Shown: positions 9,898-22,910 of the stretch, in pieces
Position numbering within the stretch: the stretch's first letter is position 1
Layout of the letters: the number at the start of each line of letters is the position of its first letter
NCBI GenBank assembly: GCA_001443545.1
Contig: LMAD01000003.1
Coordinates: 46,248 to 110,247, forward strand
Source of the DNA: Acidimicrobiaceae bacterium RAAP-2
Lineage (GTDB): Bacteria; Actinomycetota; Acidimicrobiia; Acidimicrobiales; RAAP-2
Length of the DNA stretch: 64,000 bases
Direction: 5' to 3'
Position numbers and translations under genes: made by a program
Notes under the pieces: generated by a model
What the model saw: the letters and a program-made list of their open reading frames with translations, nothing else
What the model was told of the DNA's origin: nothing
Database searches by the model: none

Positions 9898-10368
9898 TTA
9901 CCAGCGGTAGTGCGCGAAGGCCTTGTTGGACTCGGCCATCTTGGCCATGTCTTCGCGACGTTTGACGGCCGCCCCGACGCCGTTGGCGGCGTCGATGATC
10001 TCATTGGCGAGACGCTCGGCCATCGTCTTCTCCCGACGCTTCTTGGCGAAGTCGGTGAGCCAGCGGATGGCCAGGGTCGTCGCCCGGCGGGGCCGGACTT
10101 CGACGGGGACCTGGTAGGTCGTCCCGCCCACCCGGCGGCTGCGGACCTCCAGCTCGGGACGTACGTTCTCGAGGGCGCGCTTCAGGGTCGCGACGGGGTC
10201 GCCACCGGCCTTCTGCTCGACGGTCTCCAGGGCGGTGTAGACGATGCGCTCGGCGATCGTGCGCTTGCCGCGCTCCAGGATCTTGTTCGTCACCTGGGTC
10301 ACCAGCACCGACTTGTAGATCGGGTCGGGGACCAGTTCACGGCGCTCGGCGGGTCCTTTGCGAGGCAT
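9898..10368 (-). CDS. rpsG: 30S ribosomal protein S7
   Basis: S7 nucleates assembly of the 30S head. The 156-residue protein has the usual start MPRKGPAERRELVPDPIYKS and the signature GGTTYQVPVEVRPRRATTLAIRWL. The length is typical. Its ATG overlaps the rpsL stop as TAATG, and fusA follows after 22 bases. Confidence 0.97.
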   Translation of the reverse strand: MPRKGPAERRELVPDPIYKSVLVTQVTNKILERGKRTIAERIVYTALETVEQKAGGDPVATLKRALENVRPELEVRSRRVGGTTYQVPVEVRPRRATTLAIRWLTDFAKKRREKTMAERLANEIIDAANGVGAAVKRREDMAKMAESNKAFAHYRW

Positions 10369-10739
10369 TAGCTCTCCTTCTTGGCGCCGTAGCGGCTACG
10401 GGCCTGCTTGCGGTCGCGCACGCCCGAGGTGTCGAGCGCGCCGCGGATGATCTTGTAACGCACACCCGGGAGGTCCTTGACACGACCACCGCGGACCAGG
10501 ACGATCGAGTGCTCCTGGAGGTTGTGGCCGACGCCCGGGATGTAGGCCGTGACCTCGACGCCCGAGGTGAGTCGGACACGGGCCACCTTGCGCAACGCCG
10601 AGTTCGGCTTCTTGGGCGTGACCGTGTGCACGCGGGTGCACACGCCGCGCCGCTGGGGCGCACCCTTCAGCGCCGGCGTCTTGGTCTTGGATACTTTGTC
10701 CTGCCGGCCCTTGCGGACCAGTTGCGCGATGGTGGGCAC
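10368..10739 (-). CDS. rpsL: 30S ribosomal protein S12
   Basis: S12 is the decoding-centre protein at the subunit interface. The 123-residue product starts with GTG at 10739 (VPTIAQLVRKGRQDK read as M). Longer upstream readings are non-coding. It carries TPKKPNSALRKV and GGRVKDLPGVRY with wild-type lysines at the two positions where streptomycin resistance arises, so no resistance is predicted. It opens the str operon, 97 bases after the rpoC stop. Confidence 0.96.
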   Translation of the reverse strand: MPTIAQLVRKGRQDKVSKTKTPALKGAPQRRGVCTRVHTVTPKKPNSALRKVARVRLTSGVEVTAYIPGVGHNLQEHSIVLVRGGRVKDLPGVRYKIIRGALDTSGVRDRKQARSRYGAKKES

Positions 10740-10801
10740 GCGAAACCTCTTCTCGATGTACTTCGTTTGGCGGACCGACGACGTCGGCACGCGGACTGTC
10801 A

Positions 10802-10831
10802 ATTCTACGACACGGCGGCCGTCAACGGCAA
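10802..10831 (-). promoter_or_regulatory. Candidate promoter of the str operon
   Basis: On the minus strand a good -10 box TAGAAT (10802-10807) follows TTGCCG (10826-10831) by 18 bases, within the 97-base gap between rpoC and rpsL and about 60 bases before the rpsL start. A consensus-like TTGACA overlaps the -10 box but has no partner downstream. The assignment rests on sequence resemblance only. Confidence 0.35.
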
Positions 10832-10836
10832 ACCGC

Positions 10837-14858
<4,022 letters not shown>

Positions 14859-14862
<4 letters not shown>

Positions 14863-17800
14863 GACAACTTCCTTTCGGCGGCACGGCGGGCATCTTCTTC
14901 GTCACTGCCGCGCTCGGGTCGACTGATGTCGATGCCCAGTTCGCGGGTCACCGAGAAGAAGTCCTCCTCGGTGTCGGCCAGGTCGACGTGGGCGCCGACC
15001 TTGTCGCGCACCTCGACGTTGAGACACAGCGACTGCATTTCCTTGATCAACACCTTGAACGACTCGGGGATCCCGGGTTCGGGCAGGTTCTGACCCTTGA
15101 CGATCGACTCGTAGGCGCGCTCGCGGCCCTTCATGTCGTCGGACTTCACGGTGAGCAACTCCTGCAGGGCGTAGGCGGCGCCGTAGGCCTCCAAGGCCCA
15201 GACCTCCATCTCCCCGAAGCGCTGACCACCGAACTGCGCCTTACCACCGAGTGGCTGGGCCGTGATCATCGAGTACGGACCCGTCGAGCGGGCGTGGATC
15301 TTGTCGTCGACCATGTGGGCGAGCTTCAAGATGTACGCGTAGCCGACCGAGATCGGGTTGTCGTAGGCCTCACCGGTGCGACCGTTGAAGAGGGTGACCT
15401 TGCCGTCGTTGTCGCCCGCGAGCAGTCGCTGCCCGTGCGCGCCGTCGACGTTGAGCGTCGCGAAGGTCTCCTGGATCGTCGGCTTGTCCTTGGCCCGCTC
15501 CCGCTCGTCCCAGTGGGCGCCGTCGAAGGACGGGGTCGCCACGTAGACGGCCGGCTCCGTGCGCGGACGGGTCTTGCGGTAGGGGCGGTTCACCGGGTCG
15601 CGCTGGTCGTCGTGGCCCGACGTGCCCACCGCGGGGTTGACCTCGATGCCGGCCCACCCGTGACGGGCGGCGTAGCCCAGGTGGCTCTCGAGGACCTGGC
15701 CGACGTTCATGCGGCTCGGCACGCCGAGCGGCGACAGGATGATGTCGACCGGGGTCCCGTCCTCGAGGAAGGGCATGTCCTCCTCGGGCAGCACCTTGGA
15801 GATGACGCCCTTGTTGCCGTGTCGACCGGCGAGCTTGTCACCCTCGGAGATCTTGCGCTTCTGGGCGACGTAGACCTTCACCAGCTGATTGACCCCGGGC
15901 TGCATCTCGTGGTCTTCGTCGCGGCTGTAGACCTTGACGTCGATCACCTTGCCGGACTCGCCGTGGGGGACCTTGAGGGAGGTGTCTCGCACTTCGCGAG
16001 CCTTCTCCCCGAAGATCGCTCGCAGGAGTCGCTCCTCGGGGCTCTGCTCGGTCTCGCCCTTGGGCGTGACCTTGCCGACGAGGATGTCGCCGGGCTCGAC
16101 CTCGGCGCCGATGCGCACGATGCCGCGGTCGTCGAGGTCGGCGAGGATGTCGTCGGGGAGGTTCGGGATGTCCCGAGTGATCTCCTCGGCGCCGAGCTTG
16201 GTGTCGCGCGCGTCGATCTCGTACTCCTTGACGTGGATCGAGGTCAACACGTCGTCGCGCACCAGGCGCTCGGACAGGATGATCGCGTCCTCGTAGTTGA
16301 AGCCCTCCCACGGCATGTAGGCCACGAGCAGGTTCTTGCCGAGCGCGAGCTCACCGTGGCTGGTCGAGGTGCCGTCGGCCAGCAGGTCGCCGGCCTTGAC
16401 GACCTCGCCACCGAAGACGAGGGGCTTCTGGTTGATCGACGTGTCCTGGTTCGAACGACGGAACTTGTTGAGGTTGTACTGCTTCTTGCCGAGCGTGTTG
16501 CCGTAGCGGTCCGTGACGTGCTTCTCGTACTCCACGACGATGCGGTCACCCGAGACCGAGCGCACGACGCCCTCGCCCTCGGCGATCAGCACGTCGCCCG
16601 AGTCGAGCGCGGCGCGGGCCTCCATGCCGGTACCCACGAACGGGGCCTCGGGCATGACCAGCGGCACGGCCTGCTTCTGCATGTTGGCGCCCATCAGGGC
16701 GCGCTGGGCGTCGTCGTGCTCCACGAAGGGGATCAACGACGTCGCCACCGAGATGACCTGACGGGTCGAGACGTCCATCAGCTCGACCTCGTCGGGCTTG
16801 ACGAAGTCGATCTCCGAGGTCGTCGAGGACGAGCGGTTCGACGAACCGACGCGCACGCCGGTGCCGACCGGACCGCGACGCACGAGCACCCGGTCGGCCA
16901 GCAGGTTGCCGGCCTCGTCGAGCTCGGTGTTGGCCTGGGCGATGACGAATCGCTCCTCTTCGTCGGCGGTGAAGTATCGGACCTCGCCGGTGACCCGGCC
17001 ACCCTCGACGACGCGGTAGGGCGTCTCGATGAAGCCGTACTCGTTGATGCGGGCGTAGTTCGCGAGGTAGCCGATCAGACCCACGTTGGGGCCCTCGGGC
17101 GTCTCAATCGGGCACATGCGGCCGTAGTGGGACGAGTGGACGTCGCGGACCTCGAGGCCCGCGCGCTCACGCGACAGACCGCCCGGCCCCAGGGCCGAGA
17201 GACGACGCTTGTGGGTCAGGCCCGACAGCGGGTTGTTCTGGTCCATGAACTGGCTCAACTGGGAGGTCGCGAAGAACTCCTTGATGGCCGACATCACGGG
17301 GCGGATGTTGATCAGGGTCTGGGGCGCGATGGCCTCGACGTCCTGGGTGTTCATGCGCTCACGCACGACGCGCTCCATGCGCGACAGACCCGTGCGCAGG
17401 GCGTTCTGGATCAGCTCGCCCACGCTGCGGATGCGGCGGTTAGCGAAGTGGTCCTGGTCGTCGATGTGGTACGTCGTCTCCTTGGCGGTGCGGTCGCGCG
17501 CCAGGTTGAGCAGGTAGGTCGCAGTCGCGAGCACCTCGGCCTTGGCCAACACGTGCAGGTCGGGGTTCGGTCGCTCGAGCAGGTCGCCGAAGAGCTCGAC
17601 GTTCTTGGCGACCTCGTCACCGAGCTTGCGGTCGAGCTTGTAGCGGCCCACGCGCGACAGGTCGTAGCGCTTGTCCGAGAAGAAGGCGCCCTCGAAGTAC
17701 TGTCGGGCGGCCTCGACGGTCTGGACCTCGCCGGGACGGGCGCGGCGATAGATCTCGAGCCAGGCGGTCTCCTGGCTGGCGCGCTGGAAGCCCTCGGGGC

Positions 17801-18542
17801 TGTCCTCGATGTTGTACTTGTCCATGTGACGCGCGATCTCGACGTGCGCCTTCTTCCAGTCGGCGTGGTACTGGTCCTCGAGGAACTCGAAGTGGGCGAC
17901 GAACTTCTCGAAGAACGACTCGTCGATCGCCGTGTCCAGCGCGCGCAGCAGCGAGAAGATCGAGACGCGGCGCTTGCGCGCGATTCGCGCGCCGGCGTTG
18001 GCCGACTTGTTCTTCTTCTCCTCGAGGTCGACCTGCAGCCACTCACCGCGGCTCGGGTGGATCGTCCCTTCGAAGGCGACCTTCTCGTCCTTACCGGGCT
18101 GGAAGAGCACGCCCGGTGAGCGCACGAGCTGGCTGACCACCACGCGTTCGGTGCCGTTGATGATGAAGGTGCCCTGTTCGGTCATGATGGGGAAGTCCCC
18201 CATGAAGACCGTCTGCTCCTTGATCTCACCGGTCTCGGAGTTGAGGAAGCGAGCGCGCACGAAGATCGGCTGGCTGAAGGTCGTGGCGCGCTGGCGGCAC
18301 TCCTCGACGGTGAACTTGGGCGGACTCTTCAAGTCGGCGTCGTCGGGGTCGAACTCGAGTTCGAGGCTCAGACGGCCGGTGAAGTCAGTGATCGGCGAGA
18401 TGGCCGCGAAGGCTTCGCGCAACCCCTGCCGCATGAACAGGTCAAAACTGTCACGCTGAATCTCGAGCAGGTTGGGCAGCGGATACGCTTCACCCAGCGC
18501 TGAGAAATTAAAGCGTTCCGGGCTAATGGACCGAGACGTCAA
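14859..18542 (-). CDS. rpoB: DNA-directed RNA polymerase beta subunit
   Basis: The 1227-residue beta subunit contains the rifampicin-binding stretch SQLSQFMDQNNPLSG followed by THKRRLSALGPGG. The residues equivalent to E. coli D516, H526 and S531 are wild type, so rifampicin sensitivity is predicted. GRMCPIETPEGPNVGLI and the C-terminal GGKAQFGGQRFGEMEVWAL are also intact. The start is TTG at 18542, chosen because a strong GGAGGA binding site lies eight bases upstream and the next sequence (MTSRSISPERFNF) leads directly into homology. It is transcribed from the promoter at 18728-18756. Confidence 0.97.
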
Positions 18543-18727
18543 CGGTCAATCCTCCGTGTCGTGGGTGGGTGAACCAGGCAGAACGCGTCCGCGCGCAGCA
18601 GCAACGACGACAACAGGGGACGACGAAGAGGAACGCAGGGGCACGGTCTTTCGACTCTAGTCGCTAGAGCGGGCCACGCGCAAGTAGCGCCCCCTAGAAG
18701 GTACGCGGCCGCGATGCGGTTGCGGCC

Positions 18728-18756
18728 ACGTTAGGCAACTTCGTCCCCGAGGTCAA
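18728..18756 (-). promoter_or_regulatory. Promoter of rpoBC
   Basis: On the minus strand TTGACC (18751-18756) and TAACGT (18728-18733) are separated by exactly 17 bases, a near-ideal vegetative sigma-factor arrangement. It lies between the rplL terminator hairpin and rpoB and gives a leader of about 180 bases. Its position just after the hairpin suggests rpoBC can be transcribed independently of rplJL. Confidence 0.6.
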
Positions 18757-18773
18757 GTACCCCGGGAACGGCG

Positions 18774-18804
18774 CGGACCCGGTCGAACGATCCGACCGGG
18801 TCCG
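18774..18804 (-). terminator. Hairpin after rplL
   Basis: CGGACCCGGTCG (18774-18785) pairs perfectly with CGACCGGGTCCG (18793-18804) around a seven-base loop, 18 bases after the rplL stop. There is no downstream T-tract, so it is either a U-less terminator or an attenuator, leaving rpoBC partly dependent on its own promoter. A similar rplL-rpoB attenuator is known in other bacteria. Confidence 0.6.
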
Positions 18805-18821
18805 ACGCCTAAATTCCCTGG

Positions 18822-19214
18822 TTACTTGAGTTCGACGGTGGCGCCGGCGGCCTCGAGGGCGGCCTTGGCCTTCTCCGCGTCAGCCTTGGAAACCTTCTCG
18901 AGCACGGGCTTGGGGGCACCGTCGACGAGGTCCTTGGCTTCCTTCAGACCTAGGTTGGTCAACGAACGCACTTCCTTGATGACCTGGATCTTCTTCTCGC
19001 CACCGCTGACGAGGATGACGTCGAAGTCGCTCTTCTCCTCAGCGGCCTCGTCGCCCGCACCACCACCGGCCGCGGCCGGGGCGGCCACGGCGACGGGCGC
19101 CGCGGCGGTGACGCCGAACTTCTCTTCAAATTCCTTCAACAGCTCGCTCAACTCAATCACCGTCAGCTCGGCGATGCCGTCGAGGATCTGCTCCTTGGTC
19201 AGGGATGCAGCCAT
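18822..19214 (-). CDS. rplL: 50S ribosomal protein L7/L12
   Basis: L7/L12 forms the mobile stalk that recruits translation GTPases. The 130-residue protein has the N-terminal dimerisation helix pair (LTKEQILDGIAELTVIELSELL), the Ala/Gly-rich hinge near residues 40-60, and the C-terminal globular domain with DFDVILVSGGEKKIQVIKEVR and LGLKEAKDLVDGAPKPV. It follows rplJ after 32 bases, as usual. Confidence 0.97.
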   Translation of the reverse strand: MAASLTKEQILDGIAELTVIELSELLKEFEEKFGVTAAAPVAVAAPAAAGGGAGDEAAEEKSDFDVILVSGGEKKIQVIKEVRSLTNLGLKEAKDLVDGAPKPVLEKVSKADAEKAKAALEAAGATVELK

Positions 19215-19246
19215 GATGTCTCCTTCTCTCTACTTCGTCGTGGGTG

Positions 19247-19963
19247 TTATTCGGCCGGTTCTTCGTTCGCGGCGTCCACTGCGGGCGCCTCGGGGGTTTC
19301 GGACTCGACGTCGGCGCTAGCCGCCGCCTCATCCGCGACCTCCGCGACGGGTGCCGCGGCGTCGTCGCTCGCCGCGGGTGCGGCGTCCTCGACCCCGGCC
19401 GGAGTCTCGGTGGCCGGCGACTCGACCGGCGCGGTGGCGGGGCCACCCTTGGCGTCGATCAGGGCCGCGAGGCCGTAGGCGAGGTTCTGCGGGACGGCCT
19501 TGATCAGGCCGGCCATGGTGCGAAGCGGTGAGGCGATCAACCCGGCCAACTGGGCGAGCAGCACGTCGCGGCTCGGCAGGTCGGCGAGGGCGGTCAGGTC
19601 CTTGGCCGAGAGGGCCCGTCCGTCCAGGACGCCGCCCTTGATGATGAGGGCCGGTGCCTCCTTGGTGAAGTCACGCAGCGCCTTGGCGACCGCCGAGACG
19701 TCGCCGTCGATGAAGGCGATGGCGGTCGGACCCTGGAGGAAGGTGCCCATCGGCTCCACCGCGGTTCCGGCGATCGCGCGAAGCACCAGCGTGTTCTTGA
19801 AGACCTTGTAGTCGGCGCCCAACGTGCGCAACGTACGGCGCAGCGTCGAGATCTGGAGGACCGTCAGTCCGCGGTACTCGGTGACGACGGCCGTCGCGGT
19901 CGTCGAGACGCGCGAGGAAACCTCATCGACGGTGGCGACCTTATCGGGACGAATCTTGCTCAT
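19247..19963 (-). CDS. rplJ: 50S ribosomal protein L10 with acidic C-terminal extension
   Basis: L10 anchors the L7/L12 dimers to 23S rRNA. The start is MSKIRPDKVATVDEV at 19963. A 12-codon upstream reading was rejected because it enters the leader structure. Residues 1-175 are the normal RNA-binding fold (VVTEYRGLTVLQISTLRR, KNTLVLRA). The last 60 or so residues are an Ala/Glu/Pro/Asp-rich low-complexity tail not present in most L10 proteins. The mRNA leader at 19998-20085 probably mediates feedback by L10 and L7/L12. Confidence 0.95.
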   Translation of the reverse strand: MSKIRPDKVATVDEVSSRVSTTATAVVTEYRGLTVLQISTLRRTLRTLGADYKVFKNTLVLRAIAGTAVEPMGTFLQGPTAIAFIDGDVSAVAKALRDFTKEAPALIIKGGVLDGRALSAKDLTALADLPSRDVLLAQLAGLIASPLRTMAGLIKAVPQNLAYGLAALIDAKGGPATAPVESPATETPAGVEDAAPAASDDAAAPVAEVADEAAASADVESETPEAPAVDAANEEPAE

Positions 19964-19997
19964 ACTGCTCCTCTCCGGATGCCGCCCGGTGCGGGCC

Positions 19998-20085
19998 AAG
20001 ACATCCGAGAGGGCTGCGCCCCGCTCGAACTCCTCGTCAGGCGGACCGTACGGTCCCTTGAGGGGTATCCCCCACCGGATGTCTT
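19998..20085 (-). promoter_or_regulatory. Ribosomal protein L10 leader (autoregulatory RNA)
   Basis: AAGACATCCG (19998-20007) and CGGATGTCTT (20076-20085) form a perfect 10-bp closing stem ending 34 bases before the rplJ start. Inside lie a perfect 14-base palindrome GGACCGTACGGTCC (20043-20056) and a GGGG-TAT-CCCC hairpin (20062-20072). A structured leader at this exact place is the known target of the L10-L12 complex in many bacteria. The individual family consensus positions were not aligned, so the assignment rests on location and fold. Confidence 0.65.
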
Positions 20086-20135
20086 CGGCGTTCTGTTACG
20101 ACTGTCGCACCCGAGGGTGCAGGGTGTTCATGGTA

Positions 20136-20151
20136 GTGGGCCGGGGCCCAC
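20136..20151 (-). terminator. Hairpin after rplA
   Basis: GTGGGCC and GGCCCAC pair perfectly around two G residues, 11 bases after the rplA stop. A second small palindrome, GCACCC-GA-GGGTGC (20107-20120), lies just beyond it. No T-tract follows. Together they separate rplKA from the rplJ leader and may attenuate read-through. Confidence 0.45.
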
Positions 20152-20162
20152 CATCGCAAAAC

Positions 20163-20885
20163 CTACGCGGTGGCCGTGGCCAGCGCCTCGTCGGCGTCAC
20201 GGGCTCGAGACGGGTCGATCTTGACCCCGGGGCCCATCGTCGACGAGATCGTCACGCTCAACAGGTACCGACCCTTGGAACTCGACGGCTTGGCGCGCAC
20301 GAGCTCGTCCAGGACGGCCTGGACGTTGCGCACGAGGTCGGCCGTCGTGAAACTGACCTTGCCCACGCGCAACTGGACGTTGCCGATCTTGTCGGTGCGG
20401 TACTCGACGCGACCGCCCTTGAACTCACCCACGGCGCGCGCCACGTCCATCGTGACGGTGCCGGTCTTGGGGTTCGGCATGAGCCCGCGCGGACCGAGCA
20501 CGCGGCCCAGTCCACCGACCTTGCCCATGAGGTCCGGCGTCGCGATGGCGACGTCGAAGTCGAGGAACCCGCCGGCCACCTTGGCGACCAAGTCGTCGGC
20601 GCCCACCTCGTCGGCGCCCGCGTCGCGGGCGGCCTGGGCGGCCTCGCCGGCAGCGAAGACGACGATGCGGTTCGTCTTACCGGTGCCCGCGGGCAAGGAC
20701 AGCGTCCCGCGCACGATCTGCTCGGCGCGACGGGGGTCGACCCCGAGGCGCACCGCGATCTCGACGGTCTCGTCGAACTTCGCCGTGGCGAGGGCCTTGA
20801 CCTTCTCAACGGCCTCGCTCACCCCGACCGTCGACTCGCGGTCGACCTGGGCCAAGGCGTTCGTGTACTTTTTGCCGTGCTTCAC
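20163..20885 (-). CDS. rplA: 50S ribosomal protein L1
   Basis: L1 forms the mobile L1 stalk at the E-site and represses the L11 operon in several bacteria. The 240-residue protein begins with GTG at 20885 (MKHGKKYTNALAQVD) and includes the domain II signature LGPRGLMPNPKTGTVT and the C-terminal GRYLLSVTISSTMGPG. The length is standard. It is 11 bases downstream of rplK. Confidence 0.97.
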   Translation of the reverse strand: MKHGKKYTNALAQVDRESTVGVSEAVEKVKALATAKFDETVEIAVRLGVDPRRAEQIVRGTLSLPAGTGKTNRIVVFAAGEAAQAARDAGADEVGADDLVAKVAGGFLDFDVAIATPDLMGKVGGLGRVLGPRGLMPNPKTGTVTMDVARAVGEFKGGRVEYRTDKIGNVQLRVGKVSFTTADLVRNVQAVLDELVRAKPSSSKGRYLLSVTISSTMGPGVKIDPSRARDADEALATATA

Positions 20886-20896
20886 TGTTCTGTCTC

Positions 20897-21322
20897 CTAG
20901 CCCGCTACCGAGATGCCCATCGAACGGGCGGTGCCCGCTACCTGGAGCTTGGCCATCTCGAGGTCGTCGGTGTTGAGGTCCTTGAGCTTGGTCTTGGCGA
21001 TCTCCTCGACCTGGTCCATGGTGACCGACGCCACGGTCTCACGACCGGCGGTGTGGGCCCCCTTGGCGACCCCCGCGGCCTGGCGCAACAGCACCGGCGT
21101 CGGCGGGGTCTTCAACACGAAGGTGAAGGAGCGGTCCTCGTAGATGGTGATGTCGACCGGGATGGTCGTGCCGCGCATCGCCTCGGTCGCGGCGTTGTAC
21201 TGCTTGCAGAACTCCATCGTCTGAATACCGTGTGGCCCGAGCGCCGTACCGACCGGCGGCGCCGGCGTCGCGGCGCCGGCCTCGAGCTGGATCTTGACGA
21301 CCGCGGTGATCTTTTTCGCCAT
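20897..21322 (-). CDS. rplK: 50S ribosomal protein L11
   Basis: L11 binds the GTPase-associated centre and is the target of thiopeptide antibiotics. The 141-residue protein shows VKIQLEAGAATPAPPVGTALG with the proline-rich hinge, TPPTPVLLRQAAG and the C-terminal signature TDDLEMAKLQVAGTARSMG. The start follows a GGAG site and lies 18 bases after nusG. Confidence 0.97.
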   Translation of the reverse strand: MAKKITAVVKIQLEAGAATPAPPVGTALGPHGIQTMEFCKQYNAATEAMRGTTIPVDITIYEDRSFTFVLKTPPTPVLLRQAAGVAKGAHTAGRETVASVTMDQVEEIAKTKLKDLNTDDLEMAKLQVAGTARSMGISVAG

Positions 21323-21340
21323 TGTGGTTCTCCTTACGTC

Positions 21341-21988
21341 CTAGAGCTTGGTGACCTGGGTGAAGTCGAGCTCCACCGGGGTCTCGCGGCCGAAGATGTC
21401 CACCAACACCTTGACCTTGAGCTGATCTTCGTTGATCTCGGCCACGTGGCCCGAGAAGGTGGCGAACGGGCCGGTCTTGATCTGCACCGTGTCGTTGACT
21501 TCGAACTCGTGGCTCGGCATCCGACGCTTCTGGACCGGTTCCGCGCCTTCGACGTGCGGGCGGATGATGTTGTCGACCTCGCGGCGGGTCAACGCCGTGG
21601 GCCGGGTCTTCTCCGCACCGACGAACCCGGTGACCCCGGGCGTCGAGCCGATGACGTAGAAGATCTCGGGGTCCGGTTCGCAGCGAATCAGGAGGTAGCT
21701 GGGGAACATCCGCTTGGAGACGGTCACCTTCTTGCCACCCTTGAACTCGGTGACGTCCTCTTCGGGCAGGTAGATCTCGTAGATGCTCTCGCTGAGCTCG
21801 CGGCTCTTAATGATGTTGTTGAGCGCCCCAATGACCTTCTGCTCGTGACCGGCGAAGGTGTGCACGATGTACCAGCGTCCGGGACGGTCGAAGGCGCTCT
21901 CGGCGACCTCTTCGAGGACCTCGTCGTCGAAGACGTCCTCGACGTCGGCGTCGTGCTCGTCGTGCTCGGTCATGGAGATATCACTCAT
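21341..21988 (-). CDS. nusG: Transcription termination/antitermination factor NusG
   Basis: NusG couples RNA polymerase to Rho and to ribosomal S10. The NGN domain (RWYIVHTFAGHEQKVIGAL, MFPSYLLIRCE, TPGVTGFVG) and the C-terminal KOW domain (VQIKTGPFATFSGHVAEIN) are complete in 215 residues. Upstream in-frame codons reach into secE and were excluded. The preferred ATG at 21988 is followed by a 30-residue acidic N-terminal extension (EHDEHDADVEDVFDDEV), a feature common in actinobacterial NusG. Confidence 0.96.
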   Translation of the reverse strand: MSDISMTEHDEHDADVEDVFDDEVLEEVAESAFDRPGRWYIVHTFAGHEQKVIGALNNIIKSRELSESIYEIYLPEEDVTEFKGGKKVTVSKRMFPSYLLIRCEPDPEIFYVIGSTPGVTGFVGAEKTRPTALTRREVDNIIRPHVEGAEPVQKRRMPSHEFEVNDTVQIKTGPFATFSGHVAEINEDQLKVKVLVDIFGRETPVELDFTQVTKL

Positions 21989-21993
21989 GTTGC

Positions 21994-22293
21994 CTACTTC
22001 TGGAAGAAGAACGTGACGAACTTGGAGAATCCCGCGCCCAGTCCAAAGATGAGGGCGGTCATAAAGACCAGGACGAAGAACACGATCGACGTGTAGTTGA
22101 TGACCTCGGGGCGCTTGGGCCACGCGACCTGGCGCATCTCCTCGCGGACCTCGCGCAGGAACTGACGGGGCTTGGTGCGCTCGCCCCGACGACGTTGCAG
22201 GTCCTGAGCCGAGGTGGCGCGCCGAGAGGTGGTCGTGCCGTCGGCACCCACCTGACCCTGTCGCTGCATCATGCGCTTCTGTTCGCGGTTCAT
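21994..22293 (-). CDS. secE: Preprotein translocase subunit SecE
   Basis: SecE is the clamp subunit of the SecYEG channel. The 99-residue protein has a charged, polar N-terminal half, the conserved amphipathic segment EVREEMRQVAWPKRPEVINYT and one transmembrane helix (residues about 71-92, IVFFVLVFMTALIFGLG). This is the single-membrane-span form. It precedes nusG by five bases, the standard pairing. Confidence 0.95.
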   Translation of the reverse strand: MNREQKRMMQRQGQVGADGTTTSRRATSAQDLQRRRGERTKPRQFLREVREEMRQVAWPKRPEVINYTSIVFFVLVFMTALIFGLGAGFSKFVTFFFQK

Positions 22294-22340
22294 CTCGTCT
22301 CGTTCACTGATCTAGTACTGCGTTCTCAAGAAACTCCGAG

Positions 22341-22413
22341 CAGGGCAGGAGGGACTCGAACCCCCAACCCCCGGTTTTGGAGACCGGTGCTCTACCAATT
22401 GAGCCACTGCCCT
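22341..22413 (-). tRNA. tRNA-Trp (CCA anticodon)
   Basis: The minus strand folds into a full cloverleaf. Acceptor AGGGCAG pairs with CTGCCCT, the anticodon stem CCGGT/ACCGG encloses CTCCAAA with anticodon CCA, and a T-arm with TTCGAGT is present. The discriminator base is G and CCA is not encoded directly after it. It lies between rpmG and secE, a conserved place for tRNA-Trp in Actinobacteria. Confidence 0.95.
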
Positions 22414-22467
22414 TTGGCCAACGGCCGCAAGGAGTGTCCAGCCTACCACCAACCCCGGGGATCGTCC

Positions 22468-22632
22468 CTAGCGGGTCTCTTTGTGCAACGTGTGACGCCG
22501 CTCGAACCGGCAGTACTTGTTCATCTCGATGCGCTCGCGGTCGTTGACCTTGTTCTTCATCGTGATGTAGTTACGCCGTTTGCAGTCCTCGCACGCGAGG
22601 GTCACCTGCACCCGCTTCTCATTCTTCGCCAT
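22468..22632 (-). CDS. rpmG: 50S ribosomal protein L33, three-cysteine variant
   Basis: This 54-residue protein, starting MAKNEKRVQVTLACEDC, is too short for many gene finders but is clearly L33 (CKRRNYITMKNK, KETR end). The zinc ribbon of the C-plus form needs four cysteines in two CxxC pairs. Here the first pair (CEDC) is intact, but in the second only the first cysteine remains (KYCRFER in place of KxCxxC). It may therefore bind zinc poorly or not at all. It sits between tRNA-Met and tRNA-Trp, as in related genomes. Confidence 0.93.
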   Translation of the reverse strand: MAKNEKRVQVTLACEDCKRRNYITMKNKVNDRERIEMNKYCRFERRHTLHKETR

Positions 22633-22675
22633 CGTCTTCTCGCTTTCCTACTGCCGTACTGCCGGTAACCGTGCC

Positions 22676-22752
22676 TGGTAGCGGCGGCGGGAGTCGAACC
22701 CGCGACACCACGATTATGAGCCGTGTGCTCTAACCACCTGAGCTACGCCGCC
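22676..22752 (-). tRNA. tRNA-Met (CAT anticodon, elongator type)
   Basis: The minus strand gives acceptor GGCGGCG pairing with CGCCGCT (a terminal G-U pair), anticodon loop CTCATAA with CAT, T-arm GCGGG-TTCGACT-CCCGC, and an encoded CCA end. A fully paired acceptor end argues against an initiator tRNA, which has an unpaired first base. It is five bases from tRNA-Thr. Confidence 0.93.
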
Positions 22753-22757
22753 TGGCG

Positions 22758-22829
<72 letters not shown>

Positions 22830-22910
22830 GACACGCCGTAAACGGCGCGAAGGGGAATTGTAGTGCCCCGGGGCCCTCGCTTTCCACCCGGCGCGCACTA
22901 CCCTGGCCAC

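Noticed and set aside
10797..10802. TTGACA as the -35 of the str promoter
   Set aside because: No acceptable -10 box lies 16-18 bases downstream.
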